Assembly: GCA_900491605.1 (NCBI GenBank)
Contig: UESW01004565.1
Location: 452,076-516,075, forward strand
DNA length: 64,000 bases
Source: Calamus simplicifolius
Taxonomy: Eukaryota; Streptophyta; Magnoliopsida; Arecales; Arecaceae
Direction of reading: 5' to 3'
Below, piece after piece: positions 1 through 10,681 of the stretch (position 1 is its first letter; the number at the start of each line of letters is the position of its first letter). The notes beneath the pieces are model-generated. The model was not told the origin of the DNA. It saw only the letters and a list, made by a program, of their open reading frames with translations, and did no database searches. The position numbers and the translations under genes were made by a program.

Positions 1-159
1 AAACATGATATCTGGCCTACTTGCAGTTAGATAAAGAAGTGATCCAATCATACCTCTGTAATGCATCTGATCTACTTTCTTACCTACTTCATCCTTGTCC
101 AGCTTGCATGAGGGACTCATTGGCGTACCAAGAGGTTTAGCAGATTCCATACCAGATTC

Positions 160-165
<6 letters not shown>
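1..165 (-). pseudogene. Copia pol fragment (RT/RNase H junction)
   Basis: The minus-strand translation reads through the conserved Copia segment after the reverse transcriptase, including GMIGSLLYLTASRPDIMF and a preceding GTPMSPSCKLDKDE. The same segment occurs in the Sirevirus element of this window near 37010-37140, so the fragment belongs to a Sirevirus-like Copia. It is cut by the window start and ends at the AT microsatellite. It is non-functional as seen, because only about 55 codons are present. Confidence 0.85.
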
Positions 166-203
<38 letters not shown>

Positions 204-276
204 TATGTATACATACATATATATATATATATGTATACATACATATATACATACATATATACATATATATGTATAC

Positions 277-307
<31 letters not shown>

Positions 308-396
308 CATACATACATATATATATGTATATATATATATACATATATATATATACATATGTATGTATGTATGTATATATATATATACATACATAC

Positions 397-448
<52 letters not shown>

Positions 449-465
449 GTATGTGTGTACGTATG
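166..465. repeat. AT-rich microsatellite, (TA)n with TACA/TATG variants
   Basis: About 300 bp of alternating TA with interspersed ATAC/ATGT steps. The apparent Tyr/Ile/His open frames on both strands are artefacts of this composition. It abuts the Copia fragment exactly where homology stops. Confidence 0.95.
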
Positions 466-1829
466 TTCATGTAATTGAAGTGTAACATGTTCATGAATTA
501 AAGTCAATTCACGAGATCATGAATTTAAAAAAAAATCTTAAAATTAAAATATTTTTATAAGATCAAATGAGTAGCGCAATGCAATATGAGATAAATAATG
601 CAACTCATTGCATATATCTTACGATGACTCGCAGCATAATTGGACTTTAACATAATAAAAAAATATCTTATCCGGATAAAGATTTTCTTGTAACAGTTTT
701 TTTCTTGGAGTCTAATTCAAACTAGAAAAAAAAAAAAAAAAAAAAAAGAAAGGCGACATCTAGAAGAAGCTCCTTAAAAAAAAAAAAAAAAATCTTGTTC
801 ATTGGGCGAAGGGACCTAACATTTCTTAATAAAAACAATCTTCATTTGTAAAATAGAAATTGAGAAGAAATGTTCAAGTTAAATTTTTCCAAATAGAAAG
901 CAGCGGCGAAACGACACTGATGACGCCAGAGCATTGCTGGAAAGAACACTGATGACGCCATTCCTTCGGCAAGCACGGATTGAAATCATGTCAAAATTTG
1001 ATTGTAAGTGATAACCCAGGCTGTCAGCATTGAACAGCTGTCGGCGCAACGGAGAAGACCGAGCCACGTTGTTCAACGGCATGAGCGTTGGTCCCCTCTC
1101 GCTATCTTTGCTGACCGATGTCGCTCCATGTGTAGCCAGAAAACCACGACCGTCACGCCTCTTCAGCACGACAGCAATCCCCCCACCCACACCTCATCTC
1201 GACCTTCGTTGACGCTAGGCCTGCAACGACGCTTGTCCGGATATCCGACACGGCAAATTCGTATGCAAAATATATTGGATCTTCAGAAGCCAAGGAATAT
1301 CCGAGACTAATTAAACACCAAATGGAATATTGTGTTTGCGTGTAGACTTGATTCTTCCTCTCATGTAATTATATCACATGATAGGTGCATTCAATTTTAT
1401 AAATCTTAACCTTAACAGGCATTTAGTTTGGGCTAAGAGGATGTAAATTTACTTTCGTAATTTTTTACTTATTTGGTATGAAATTAATTTTCTTAAAAGA
1501 TTTTTATCCTGAAATTATTCAACTAAACTATTAGCTTAATAGCGATTAAAAGTAATAATCACAGCCAAGAGAAAATTTTTGCACCTTTAAAATTTATACC
1601 AGAAAAAATAAACTTCTCATCTTCATTTTTTTTTTTTTAAACCTACACCAAAACACACCTTTACATTTAATCAAAATTGAGAATTTCACTTAAATCGTTA
1701 CCTTTTTGTTTAATCCCTTACCATGCACTAAGGTATTAAAAATAAATAAAATTTGGTGGGGAATGTCTTTAACCATGTGCAATAATATACAAGGGTCCAC
1801 ATTTTAAATTCTGCGTGTAAAGACTGAAC
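466..1829. other. Intergenic, no gene recognised
   Basis: Mostly AT-rich sequence with A-tracts near 725-750 and 777-792. A more GC-rich patch at about 895-1250 contains a short direct repeat (ACACTGATGACGCCA, near 915 and 947) and open frames without recognisable domains. No splice structure or protein family was seen. Confidence 0.6.
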
Positions 1830-1952
1830 ATAAAACTCCAAACAAACGAAAGATAAAGAGTAGAACTTCTCCGTTCCTTCCAGTTGAAAGGTTATCTCCC
1901 GAGTGATACAGGAAGGTCTGGCATGTACTTTAATTTTTTTTTTAAGTGAAGC
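1830..1952. repeat. Flanking direct duplication, copy A
   Basis: This 123-bp stretch, beginning ATAAAACTCC and ending AAGTGAAGC, recurs at 8557-8692 on the far side of the Copia element, with scattered substitutions and small indels. Copy A touches the 5' LTR within a few bases; copy B starts at the truncated end of the 3' LTR. It behaves like a target duplication far longer than the usual 5 bp. Confidence 0.85.
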
Positions 1953-1956
1953 ATTT

Positions 1957-2386
1957 TGTTTTTTTCTCATTAAGCGTATCTGTTAGATATGGTTAAAATG
2001 GTCCTATATTCGATATCGAGGGATTACATGATTCAAAATTTTAATTTACGAGTAAGATAGATATTCCTCAACCATATTTCGTTTGAAGCGCCCTCTGTGA
2101 TGGACAGATAAGGCATAAAGAAAAATAAAACGGGAAGGTCTCTACGTCTTCGTCTCTCTTGAAGTTTTATACCATCGCTGAGAGATATTTAAAGATGTAG
2201 AAGAGCCTTACCCTGATTTGAAGAAAATAACCCATTTACGTGGATCGATGGCTAGAGGTATTTATGTATTTATTTATATTTTTATTATTATGATACATAT
2301 ATTGGTCTCATATTTTTCGCATATTTGATATGCATGTTATTTAGTTTGACAAACATGCAAAGGGATCAATATAATTTTGTATATCA
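1957..2386 (+). repeat. 5' LTR of Copia-1
   Basis: Begins TGTT and ends ATATCA two bases before the primer-binding site, giving the TG...CA form expected for an LTR. It aligns with 8144-8556 through markers such as TTTCTCATTAAG, GCCCTCTGTGAT and GACAAACATGCAAAGGGATC. Confidence 0.85.
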
Positions 2387-2388
2387 TT

Positions 2389-2401
2389 TGGTATCAAAGC
2401 C
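2389..2401 (+). other. Primer-binding site (initiator tRNA-Met type)
   Basis: TGGTATCAAAGCC lies two bases after the LTR end. Plant Copia elements usually carry TGGTATCAGAGC here, complementary to tRNA-Met; one base differs. Confidence 0.8.
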
Positions 2402-2859
2402 ATATTAATACCTCTACATATATTTTATTTGAGTTTTTAGATTTTTTTATTTTTGAAAAAATACATAAATAAATAGATCTATTCATTGTCTCATTCACAT
2501 TGCTTATTTGATAAAGAGGGGCAATGCATTTTGGTCTCTATTTCTCTCATCTAAGGATAGTTCAAAGGAGAGGTTACTGGTAGTACCATGACTATTTGAT
2601 CCAACGGACATACGATAGGGATATTAGGAACGTACCAATAAGGGAGGCCACTGGTAGTACCTTAGTGTGTTTGATCCAACTACCTGTATCGAAAGAGTTA
2701 ATAGTCATCAAGAATCATCAGAAAGGCAGTAGATCTGGTGCACTCATAATATTAGTTTTATTTAAGAGAAGCGTCAGTAAGATTTATGCCATGAAGCATG
2801 CTTTATCCCTCATGCTACTCTCAGATATGGTTTAAATAAAAGATAAATCATAAAAATAT

Positions 2860-3160
2860 AAGACCTTGGAATTTTGGTGTGGTGGTTAGCTTCTAGGTTT
2901 AAAAACACAAGGTCTCAGGTTTGAAACTCCATGGCTTGCGATTTTCTCAGTACCATTTTTCTCCCTTTCTCCATCGTGGGATGGGAGTTTTTCGATGAAG
3001 CAAACTCGTGATGAAGTCTCTTGTGAAGCGGAAGACGTGGTGGGCCTATTCAAAAAAAACCATGGGATGGGAGTTTTTCGATGAAGTCAAACTCGCGATG
3101 AAGTCTCTTGTGAAACGGAAGACGTGGTGGGCCTATTCAAAAAAAAGGGTGGCGGGCTGA
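2860..3160 (+). repeat. tRNA-SINE-like segment with 86-bp tandem duplication
   Basis: A stretch resembling an RNA polymerase III internal promoter is present: TGGTGTGGTGGTTAGC as a weak A-box and GGTTTGAAACTCC as a B-box. Two tandem 86-bp units follow (2977-3062 and 3063-3148), each with TTTTCGATGAAG, GAAGACGTGGTGGGCC and an A-run. No target duplication was found, so the SINE reading is tentative; the tandem duplication is directly visible. Confidence 0.5.
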
Positions 3161-3864
3161 TGGCTTGTCCATCAAATGGTTGGGCCACTGGTCTGGCCTA
3201 TTTAGTTCTATTCAGGTTGGGTCGATGGCCTGACCTATAGAAATTTAAGTATTTGTGCCTGAATAGAGTTGGGCCAACTTGTGAGAATTATTTTGCACCT
3301 AATTCATCCATTAACAGACCCATTGTCAAAATTAATTAAAATTAATTTTATAAAAATTTATGTTTAATTATATTTAGAACTTGTGTATAAATTTTATGAA
3401 TTATGTATACTTTTAAGTGACATAATTGAGTATAAAATTTAAATAATGTCTAAGTGATAAATATAATTTGAACAACTAAGGAGTAGCCACAACATCCTTA
3501 ATTATACAATTATATAATAAATTTAATGAATCATATAAATAATTAACATTAATTATAATTAATTATATGGACATAATAAAATTTATTCCCTAGAAATTTT
3601 TTGTTATATTTGTATAATTAATTAGGATAAAATATTAAATTATATTTTTCTAATTTATCCATAGGAATTAGAAAAAGGGAACATAATTTGATGATTTTAT
3701 CATACAGACTTAAGTGAATCTAATTGAATTAGAGCTTTAGCCCACAAGTAAGTTTTATGTCAGTAGATTCACTATTTTCTAAATGCATGATTTATATTGG
3801 TAAAGCATATTTATTTATTAGCCTTAATTTTTGGTAATAAGCATGTATGTTTAATTGTGCAGTT

Positions 3865-4335
3865 ATGCAACCTGTAAATTTCTATGATATACCTGAATTG
3901 AAGAATGATAACTATAAAGTTTGGAAGAAGAGAATTCTCCTTGATCTGGGATGGATGGACATTGATTATGCTATAAGAAAGAATGAACCACCTTCAGTAA
4001 CTCAGACCAGCACTTCTGGTTAGATTGTGATTTATGAACGTTGGGAGCGATCTAATCGCTTGAGTGTAATGTTTATAAAGACAAAAATCTCTGCTGGTAT
4101 ACGTGGTTCAGTTGATCAGCATGAGAATGTCAGGGAGCTACTAAAGATCATTGATAAGCAATTCAGTACTTCAGACAAAGCTCTTGTCAGCACCCTAATT
4201 TTAAAGTTCTCATCCTTGAGGCTCACTGGAGTGAGAGGTGTGCGTGAGCACATTATGCAAATGAGGGACATTGCAGCTTAACTGAATACTCTTGAGGTTG
4301 AAATGTCTGAGTCCTTTCTGATGCACTATATTTAA
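3865..4335 (+). pseudogene. Copia-1 gag (UBN2-type) pseudogene
   Basis: The frame from the ATG at 3865 reads VNFYDIPELKNDNYKVWKKR and continues, after a stop near 4021, as an alpha-helical gag core (RWERSNRLSVMFIKTKISAG, then DQHENVRELLKIID and SDKALVSTLILKF). This is the order of plant Copia gag proteins, which build the virus-like particle. Further stops near 4279 and 4333 end the frame. The zinc knuckle lies further on, at about 4560. Confidence 0.8.
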
Positions 4336-4559
4336 ACACCCTTTCACAGTAGTATGGACCATTAAGATATCCTATAATACACATAAGAAAAAATGGTCAA
4401 TCAATGAACTTTTGGCCATATGTGTTTAAGAAGAGGGTAGACTCGTGATGAAACTGGGTGAGAGTACAATGCTGACTACAAATGGCAAGGATTGAGCACA
4501 AGCCAAGAAGAAGGATAAAGTAAAATACCATCCAATCTGACATTAAGAAGGAATCCAAG

Positions 4560-4604
4560 TGTTTCTTCTGTAAGAAGAAGGGACACATGAAGAAAGATTG
4601 CATC
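4560..4604 (+). pseudogene. Copia-1 gag zinc knuckle (CX2CX4HX4C)
   Basis: The translation CFFCKKKGHMKKDC fits the retroviral-type zinc knuckle that binds RNA at the gag C-terminus. Lysine-rich codons surround it. It is separated from the gag core by several stops. Confidence 0.85.
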
Positions 4605-4679
4605 AAGTTCAAGACTTGGCTTGAAAAGAAAGATAAAACAATCTCACTTGTCTATTATGAATCTAATATGGCTGATGTT

Positions 4680-7600
4680 ATTTATAACACATGATGGATT
4701 GATTCTGATTCTATAATCCATATTTGCAATACTTTGCAGGGTATGCAAAACCTAAGAAACCTAGTGGAAAGTGAGCAGTATATCTCTTCAGGAAATAAGA
4801 TGCGCTCACATGTGGAATCTATAGGGACATGCACTTTAGTTCTTAGTAGTTGTTTTATTTTATATTTGGAAAGAACCTTTTATACACCTAGTTTTTCTAT
4901 AAATTTAATTTAGTTTCAAGACTTGTACCTTTGGATTATTCCTTTAACTTTTCAGATACTTCTTCCAGTTTATATTATAAATCTGAACTTGTTAGAAATT
5001 ATACTTTGTCTGATGGTATTTTCTATATTAATTTATAAAATAATACCACTAATGATGTGATGCATGTTAGGGCTGGCATGAAAAGATGTGTTGTAAATGA
5101 TAACTCTTCCATGTTGTGACACCGAAGATTGGGACATATCTCCATAGATAGAATCAAGAGTTCAGTAAATGAAGGAGTACTCAGTACACTGACTTCACTA
5201 ACTTTAACACTTGTGCGGACAGCATTAAGGGCAAGCAGACAACAAGTCAAAGAAAGGTGCCAAGAAGAGTTCAGACCTATTAGAGATCATACACACGGAC
5301 ATTTTTGTTGTTCGAATATGGACTTTCATGGTCCAAAATACTTCATCTCCTTCATTGATGACTATTCATGATTTATGTATCTGTACAATTGCTTTAAAAT
5401 AAAAATGAAGCATTGGATGTCTTTAAGGTTTTTAAGGCAGAAGTAGAGACACAATATGAAAAATAAATTAAAATTATGAGATCTGATAGAGGAGGCGAGT
5501 TTTATGGGAGATACTGAAGATGGACAAATGCCTGGCCATTTGTGAAGTTCCTTCAAGAACATGGGATTGTTGCCCAATACAGTTTACTTGGCTCATCTGA
5601 TTAGAATGGTGTAGCAGAGAGAAGGAACCAAACATTGATGGACATGGTGAGAAGCATGATTAGCAGCTCCAAACTGCCTAAGTCCTTGTGGACAGAAGCT
5701 CTCAAGACGTCATGTACATATTGAATCAAGTTCCAACCAAGGCTGTACCTAAAATACCTTTTGAGTTATGGAAAGGTTGGAAACCAAGTTTGCAACATGT
5801 ACGCATATGGGGATGCCCATATGGAGTGAGAGTGTACAATCCATAAGAAAAAAAACTGGACTCTAGGACCATTAGTGGGTATTTTTGTTGGATATACTGA
5901 GAGGTCCAAGGGATATAGATTTTACTGTCCATCTCACATAACTAGGATTATGAAATCAAGAAATGCCAAATTTCTTGAGAATGATTTGGTCAATGGGAGT
6001 GATCAATTGCAGAGCATGATTCCTAAAAGGAAACATTTTGATGCTCAACCTTTCACTTCAAGTGACAGACTGATTATCGTTCATAGTGCCCCTCAAGATC
6101 AAAGGGCATTAGACAATAGGTTGTTAAAATTTTATAATTTACTGATAATGAACTAGTAGATCTAGTCTCTTATGAGTTACCAGAGATAGTTGAACAATCA
6201 ACTTCACGAGAGAAGGTCGTTACAACATTAAGAAGATCTACAAGAGAAAAAAAAGTAATTTCTAGTGACTATATTGTTTATCTTTAAGAGTCAGACTCTA
6301 ATATTGGAGCTAAAAATGATCCTAAAACATTTTTACAAGCCATAAGTTGTAAGAAATCCAATTTATGGTATGATGCTATGAAAGATAAGATGAATTTTGT
6401 GGCATTTAATGGAGTCTAGGATCTTATTGAGTTGCCTAATGGAGCAAAAGCCATTGGCTGTAAATGGGTTTTAAGATCAAGAAAGACTTGTTAGGCAATA
6501 TTGAGCGATATAAGGCAAGACTCGTTGCTAAGGGATTCACTTAAAGAAAGAAAATTGATTATAAGGAGACATTTTCTTTGTATCCAAGAAAGATTTCTTT
6601 CACATTATCATGGCACTTGTTGCGCATTTTGACTTAGAGCTGCAATAAATGTATGTGAAAATTGTATTTCTCAATAGAGATTTAGAGAAAGAGGTTTATA
6701 TAAAACAATCTTAAGGATTTTTCTCTAGTGATAATGAGCAATTAGTATGCAAGCTCAGAGATCTATATATGGGTTGAAACAAGCCTCTCGATAATGGTAC
6801 TTAAAATTTTATGATGTAATTTCTTTATTGGATTTATAGAGAATATCATGGATCAATGTATATACCAGAAGTCAGTGTGAGAAAAATTTATTTTCTAATC
6901 CTATATGGATGATATTTTACTTGTAACCAATGATAAAGGTATGTTATATGAGATGAAATAATTTTTCTCTAAGAATTTTGACATGAAAGATATGGATGAT
7001 GCCTCTTATGTCATTGGCATTAAGATTAGAGACAGACTTCGAGGTGTTTTAAGTCTATCTCAAAAAACTTATATCAACAAAATCTTAAAGGATGAAAGAT
7101 TGTTCACCGAGTATAGCTCCTATAGTTAAGGGTGACAGATTCAATTTGAGTCAGTGCCCAAGGAATGACTTTAAGAGGAAAGAAATAAAAAATATTCTAT
7201 ATGCCTCAGCTGTTGATAGCTTGATGTATGCTCAGGTCTGTACAAGGCTTGACATAGCATTTGCAGTTGGAATGTTAGGAAGATATTAGAGTAATTCAGG
7301 TTTGTACCACTGGCGAGCTACTAAGAAGGTGATGAGGTATCTTCAGGTATCAAGAACTACATGCTTATATTCAGACGAACTAAAATTTGAAAGTGATTGG
7401 CTACTCTGATTTTGACTTTGCTGGCTGTGTTGATTCTCGAAAGTCAACATCTGGATACATATTTAAGTTTGTTGATGGAGCTGTATCTTGGAGGAGCGCC
7501 AAGCAGACTTTGACTGCTACTTTCACCATGGAAATCGAGTTCGTGTTATGTTTTGAGGCTACTTCGCATTGTGTATGGTTGAAGAGTTTTATTTCTGGGC

Positions 7601-7860
7601 TTAGAATTATAGATTCTATATCTAGGCCATTGAAGATTTATTGATAATTCAGCTGCAGTATTTATGGCTAAAAATAACAAGAGTGGTAGTCGAAGCAAGT
7701 ACATCGACATCAAATATTTAGCTATAAGAGAACTTGTTAAAAAAAGACAATAGTTATTGAGCACGTAAGCACTAGTTGATATAGTTGATCTCTAGACTAA
7801 AGGCATGCCACCTTAGAAGTTTAGGATCATGTAGACTGTATGGGTCTTGATTATTTTATT
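4680..7860 (+). pseudogene. Copia-1 pol (protease, integrase, RT, RNase H) pseudogene
   Basis: Recognisable pieces occur in Copia order. These are a GAG-pre-integrase motif (RLGHISIDRIKSS near 5128), an integrase core (GPKYFISFIDDYS near 5333, then EHGIVAQYS and NGVAERRNQT near 5560-5635), an integrase tail (VGYTERSKGYRFYCP near 5886), an RT entry (NGAKAIGCKWV near 6440), a YMDDI-type catalytic region near 6905, and RNase H (YSDFDFAGCVDSRKSTSGYI near 7400). Stops and frameshifts are frequent throughout. The protein once cut, copied and integrated the element; it cannot do so now. Confidence 0.88.
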
Positions 7861-8143
7861 TAATTTATTATAGATGAATTTTATAATTAATGAAACTCTT
7901 TTATAGTTATGATATTTTTTTACATTCAGTTATTTAGTGTACACATTTAACTTGTGATGAGCATCATTAAGTTGGACCTAGAATAAATGGGGTTTATTTA
8001 TTAAGTTATATGGGCTTATATTTGAGAAATATAATACATTGTTATACATGGTAAATAATACTCAATTTAAGAGGACTTATTGCTATGATCCATGTATTTT
8101 GTTTCTTACTATAGTAATAGAATATATGAACCAAGTGGAAGAA

Positions 8144-8556
8144 TGTTGATTTTTTCTCATTAAGCCTATCCGTTAGATATGGTTAAGATGGTCCTATATT
8201 CGATATCAAGAGATTACGTGGATTCAAAATTTTAATCTGGATTAAGATAGACATCCCTCAACCATATTCCGTTTGAATCGCCCTCTGTGATAGACAGATA
8301 AGGCATAAAGAAAATAAAATGGGAAGGTCCCTGTGTTTTCGTCTCTCTTGAAGTTTTGCACCATCGTTGAGAGAGATTGAAAGGTGCGAAAGAGCCTCAT
8401 CTTGATATAAAGAAAACAACACATTTATGTGGATCAATGGTTGAAGGTATTTATGTTTTTATTTATATTTTTATTATGATACATATATTGGTTCTATATT
8501 TTTTGCACATTTGATATGCATGTTATTTAGTTTGACAAACATGCAAAGGGATCAAT
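8144..8556 (+). repeat. 3' LTR of Copia-1, truncated at its end
   Basis: Starts TGTTGA just after a purine-rich tract (AGTGGAAGAA) that could be the polypurine tract. It matches the 5' LTR up to AGGGATCAAT and then stops about 13 bp short, at the junction with copy B of the flanking duplication. Confidence 0.85.
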
Positions 8557-8692
8557 ATAAAACTCCAAACAAACGAAAGACAAAGGGTAGAACTTCCCCG
8601 TTTCTTCCTTCAAGTTGAAAGGTTTTATCTCTTGAGTGATACAGGAAGGCCTGGCATGTACTTTAAATTTTTTATTATTTTTTAAGTGAAGC
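8557..8692. repeat. Flanking direct duplication, copy B
   Basis: Partner of 1830-1952. After AAGTGAAGC this copy continues into unique sequence (CAACTCATTTG), while copy A continues into the LTR. That is the arrangement expected if the duplicated stretch was the insertion target. Confidence 0.85.
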
Positions 8693-9093
8693 CAACTCAT
8701 TTGTATATACCATTTACCTGTACAATTAAGGTATATGGTAATACAAACCATGCAATTTGTGACCTAGGCAGAACAAGCAAGTTTAGATAGTTTGATTTAA
8801 TTCAGCCAGCCACGATCGTTCATGCATAGATTGGTACTTGGTGATTGGACAAAATAAATACAGATGATAGGATCTACCTGCACTATATGTCTTGAATTGT
8901 TCAATCAGCCATCATTGATCAATGGATTAACATTTTGTAATTGAACCACATACTCTAATTTGTAAGACTAACGAGGTAGAATCGATCTAAGCTTCTAAGA
9001 GATTCTGATGTGGCTGATCACTTCCCCAGTAGTATAACAGTCCGCATAGTTCTTAGAGCCAAGTAATAATTTGACAACTAGTCCTAGCATCGG
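8693..9093. other. Intergenic, nothing recognised
   Basis: AT-rich unique sequence with no gene, repeat or splice structure that I can support. Confidence 0.5.
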
Positions 9094-9300
9094 TTTGTTT
9101 TGACCTCGGCTCCGGCCTCGGCCTCAGTTTTAACCTCGGCTTCGGCCTCGGCCTCGGTCACGAACCATCAGTTTCAACATTTGCCTCGGGCCTCGCCTCA
9201 ACCTCAGCCTCGAGCCCCACCTCAGCCTCGAGCCCGCCTCGGCCTCGGCTTGTCTTTGACCTCGGCCTCAAATCTCGCCTTGCATGCTCTCAACCCATAG
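9094..9300. repeat. Low-complexity CCTCGG hexamer-like repeat
   Basis: Imperfect repeats of GCCTCGG / CCTCGGCTT run for about 180 bp. The alanine/serine/proline frame they create has no domain and is a composition artefact. Confidence 0.75.
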
Positions 9301-9359
9301 TCGTGGAACTAACTTCGAATATTGGACCAAGTGATTTAAAACACCAACGACTATAGCAT

Positions 9360-9760
9360 AGCTCGCTTGCCTGTTTTGCCAAAATCATGGGCGGTTACCG
9401 ATATACTATGCAGTTACCGATATCTACAGCGCGCGCTTAGCAACTGTGCACCCACCTGCCACTCACAGAGCCATCCTAACGAAGATGGGATTCGACAGTT
9501 TTATCTACAAAGGGTAAGAGGGACTCCCGAACAGGTATATAAGGACCCTGACCGACAACGAGGAGGGGACTCAATCTCTACTGTCTCATCTTAATCCTTG
9601 TTCTCCAAATCGCTAATTTGAGCATCGAAGGGTCCCCGCCGGAGCCACCGTCCGAACTTTTCTTACAGATTTTTGGCTAAAGGAGGCAGTCTTGCCAACC
9701 CTCTGAAGATCCACAAAGCCCTTCTCCTACTCGACGCTCTTTAGCAGTGATTTGGCAGCA
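9360..9760 (+). mobile_element. Truncated Gypsy-type LTR fragment
   Basis: A TATA box (TATATAAGG, 9536-9544) is followed about 75 bp later by GAGCATCGAAGGGTCCCCGC. Close versions of this signature occur in the solo LTR at 25889-26506 and in both LARD LTRs. The fragment ends near GGCAGCAACA at about 9757-9766. No matching left end or target duplication was found, so it is called a truncated LTR. Confidence 0.55.
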
Positions 9761-9766
9761 ACAGAT

Positions 9767-10207
9767 TCCATGAATTATATGAATAAGAATTTAGTCCGTG
9801 GTTGGGACCAACTCTCAAATGTAGGGACAATAATTAAACAAGTAACCTGATCCGATTTATATTGATCCATCCGATAAATGGATTGAATCAATTTACTTTA
9901 GGAGGTTTTAAATAGCTTAGGTCTTAATCAAGATAAATGTTAAATAGGTCAAGTGATGACTCAATCAACTATTAAACAGACCAAAATGGGTAAATAGTTG
10001 AAAGTCTAATCTTTGACTTAATTTAAACTTTGGCTTATTTACAATCTGAATCCATTTATGCGATTCTCTGAGGTTGGATACAAATTGGGTTGGCAAGTTT
10101 AGTCATAAAGTTTCTTAAAAGAAGTCCAATGGTCAAACCTATACTTTAGTGGCAACATTATACTGCAATATTTCTTAAAAGAATTATAGTTCGAGCACTT
10201 ATATAAC
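9767..10207. other. Intergenic, nothing recognised
   Basis: AT-rich, without coding potential or clear repeats. Confidence 0.5.
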
Positions 10208-10681
10208 TAGGGGTGTGCATGGGTTAGTTCAAATCGGTTTAGAGATATTTTTGGAGCTAAACTAATGAACTGACTGCTTCACAAAATCAAATTGAACCAA
10301 ACCAAGAAATTTGATTTTGTTTTGATTTGGTTTATCGTTTAACTTTGCTTGTTTTGGATAATTATATGATTGGTTTTCATAATAAACTTTTTATGGTTAA
10401 ATGATAGCTTAATTATTCATAATAAAAATAATAGTTTTTACATGATCTATTTATTCACACATGACTACAACATCTTAATTTTAATTATAATATAAATAAA
10501 AATCCATATAATATACACACCGATCAAGTTGGTTTATATCGGTTTTTTAGAAATTCAAATTTTATAGTTTCAAAAAATTTTAAACCAAAATTAATTGAAA
10601 GATAAAAAACTAATTCAAAATGAACCAAAATTATAGTTGGAATTGATTTTACAATTTCATTGATTTTTTTACACACCTCTA
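10208..10681. mobile_element. hAT-like MITE with GGGGTGTGCA ends
   Basis: The left end TAGGGGTGTGCATGG and the right end ACACACCTCTA form an imperfect terminal inverted repeat (TAGGGGTGTGCA against TAGAGGTGTGTA). Inside are the GGTTT/AACCA blocks (TTGATTTGGTTT, AACCAAACCAAG) typical of a widespread group of plant non-autonomous hAT elements. No transposase is encoded. A clean 8-bp target duplication was not found. Confidence 0.65.

Larger units (their letters stand above)
1957..8556 (+). mobile_element. Degenerate Ty1/copia LTR retrotransposon (Copia-1)
   Basis: Two LTRs (1957-2386 and 8144-8556) flank a primer-binding site, gag, zinc knuckle, protease/integrase, reverse transcriptase and RNase H remnants in Copia order on the + strand. 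Every coding domain is broken by stops and frameshifts, and the LTRs differ by many substitutions and small indels, so this is an old insertion. The leader between PBS and gag (about 2400-3864) is long and contains a tRNA-SINE-like segment and an 86-bp duplication. The last ~13 bp of the 3' LTR are missing. Confidence 0.9.

Noticed and set aside
95..494. Long Tyr/Ile/His open frames on both strands
   Set aside because: Produced by the TA/CA microsatellite; no domain and frames open in several phases at once.
1728..1970. Minus-strand frame sharing KVHARPSCIT with one at 8527-8751
   Set aside because: The resemblance is explained by the direct duplication flanking Copia-1; no protein family recognised.
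9100..9300. Ser/Ala/Pro-rich open frame
   Set aside because: Low-complexity CCTCGG repeat, no start context or domain.
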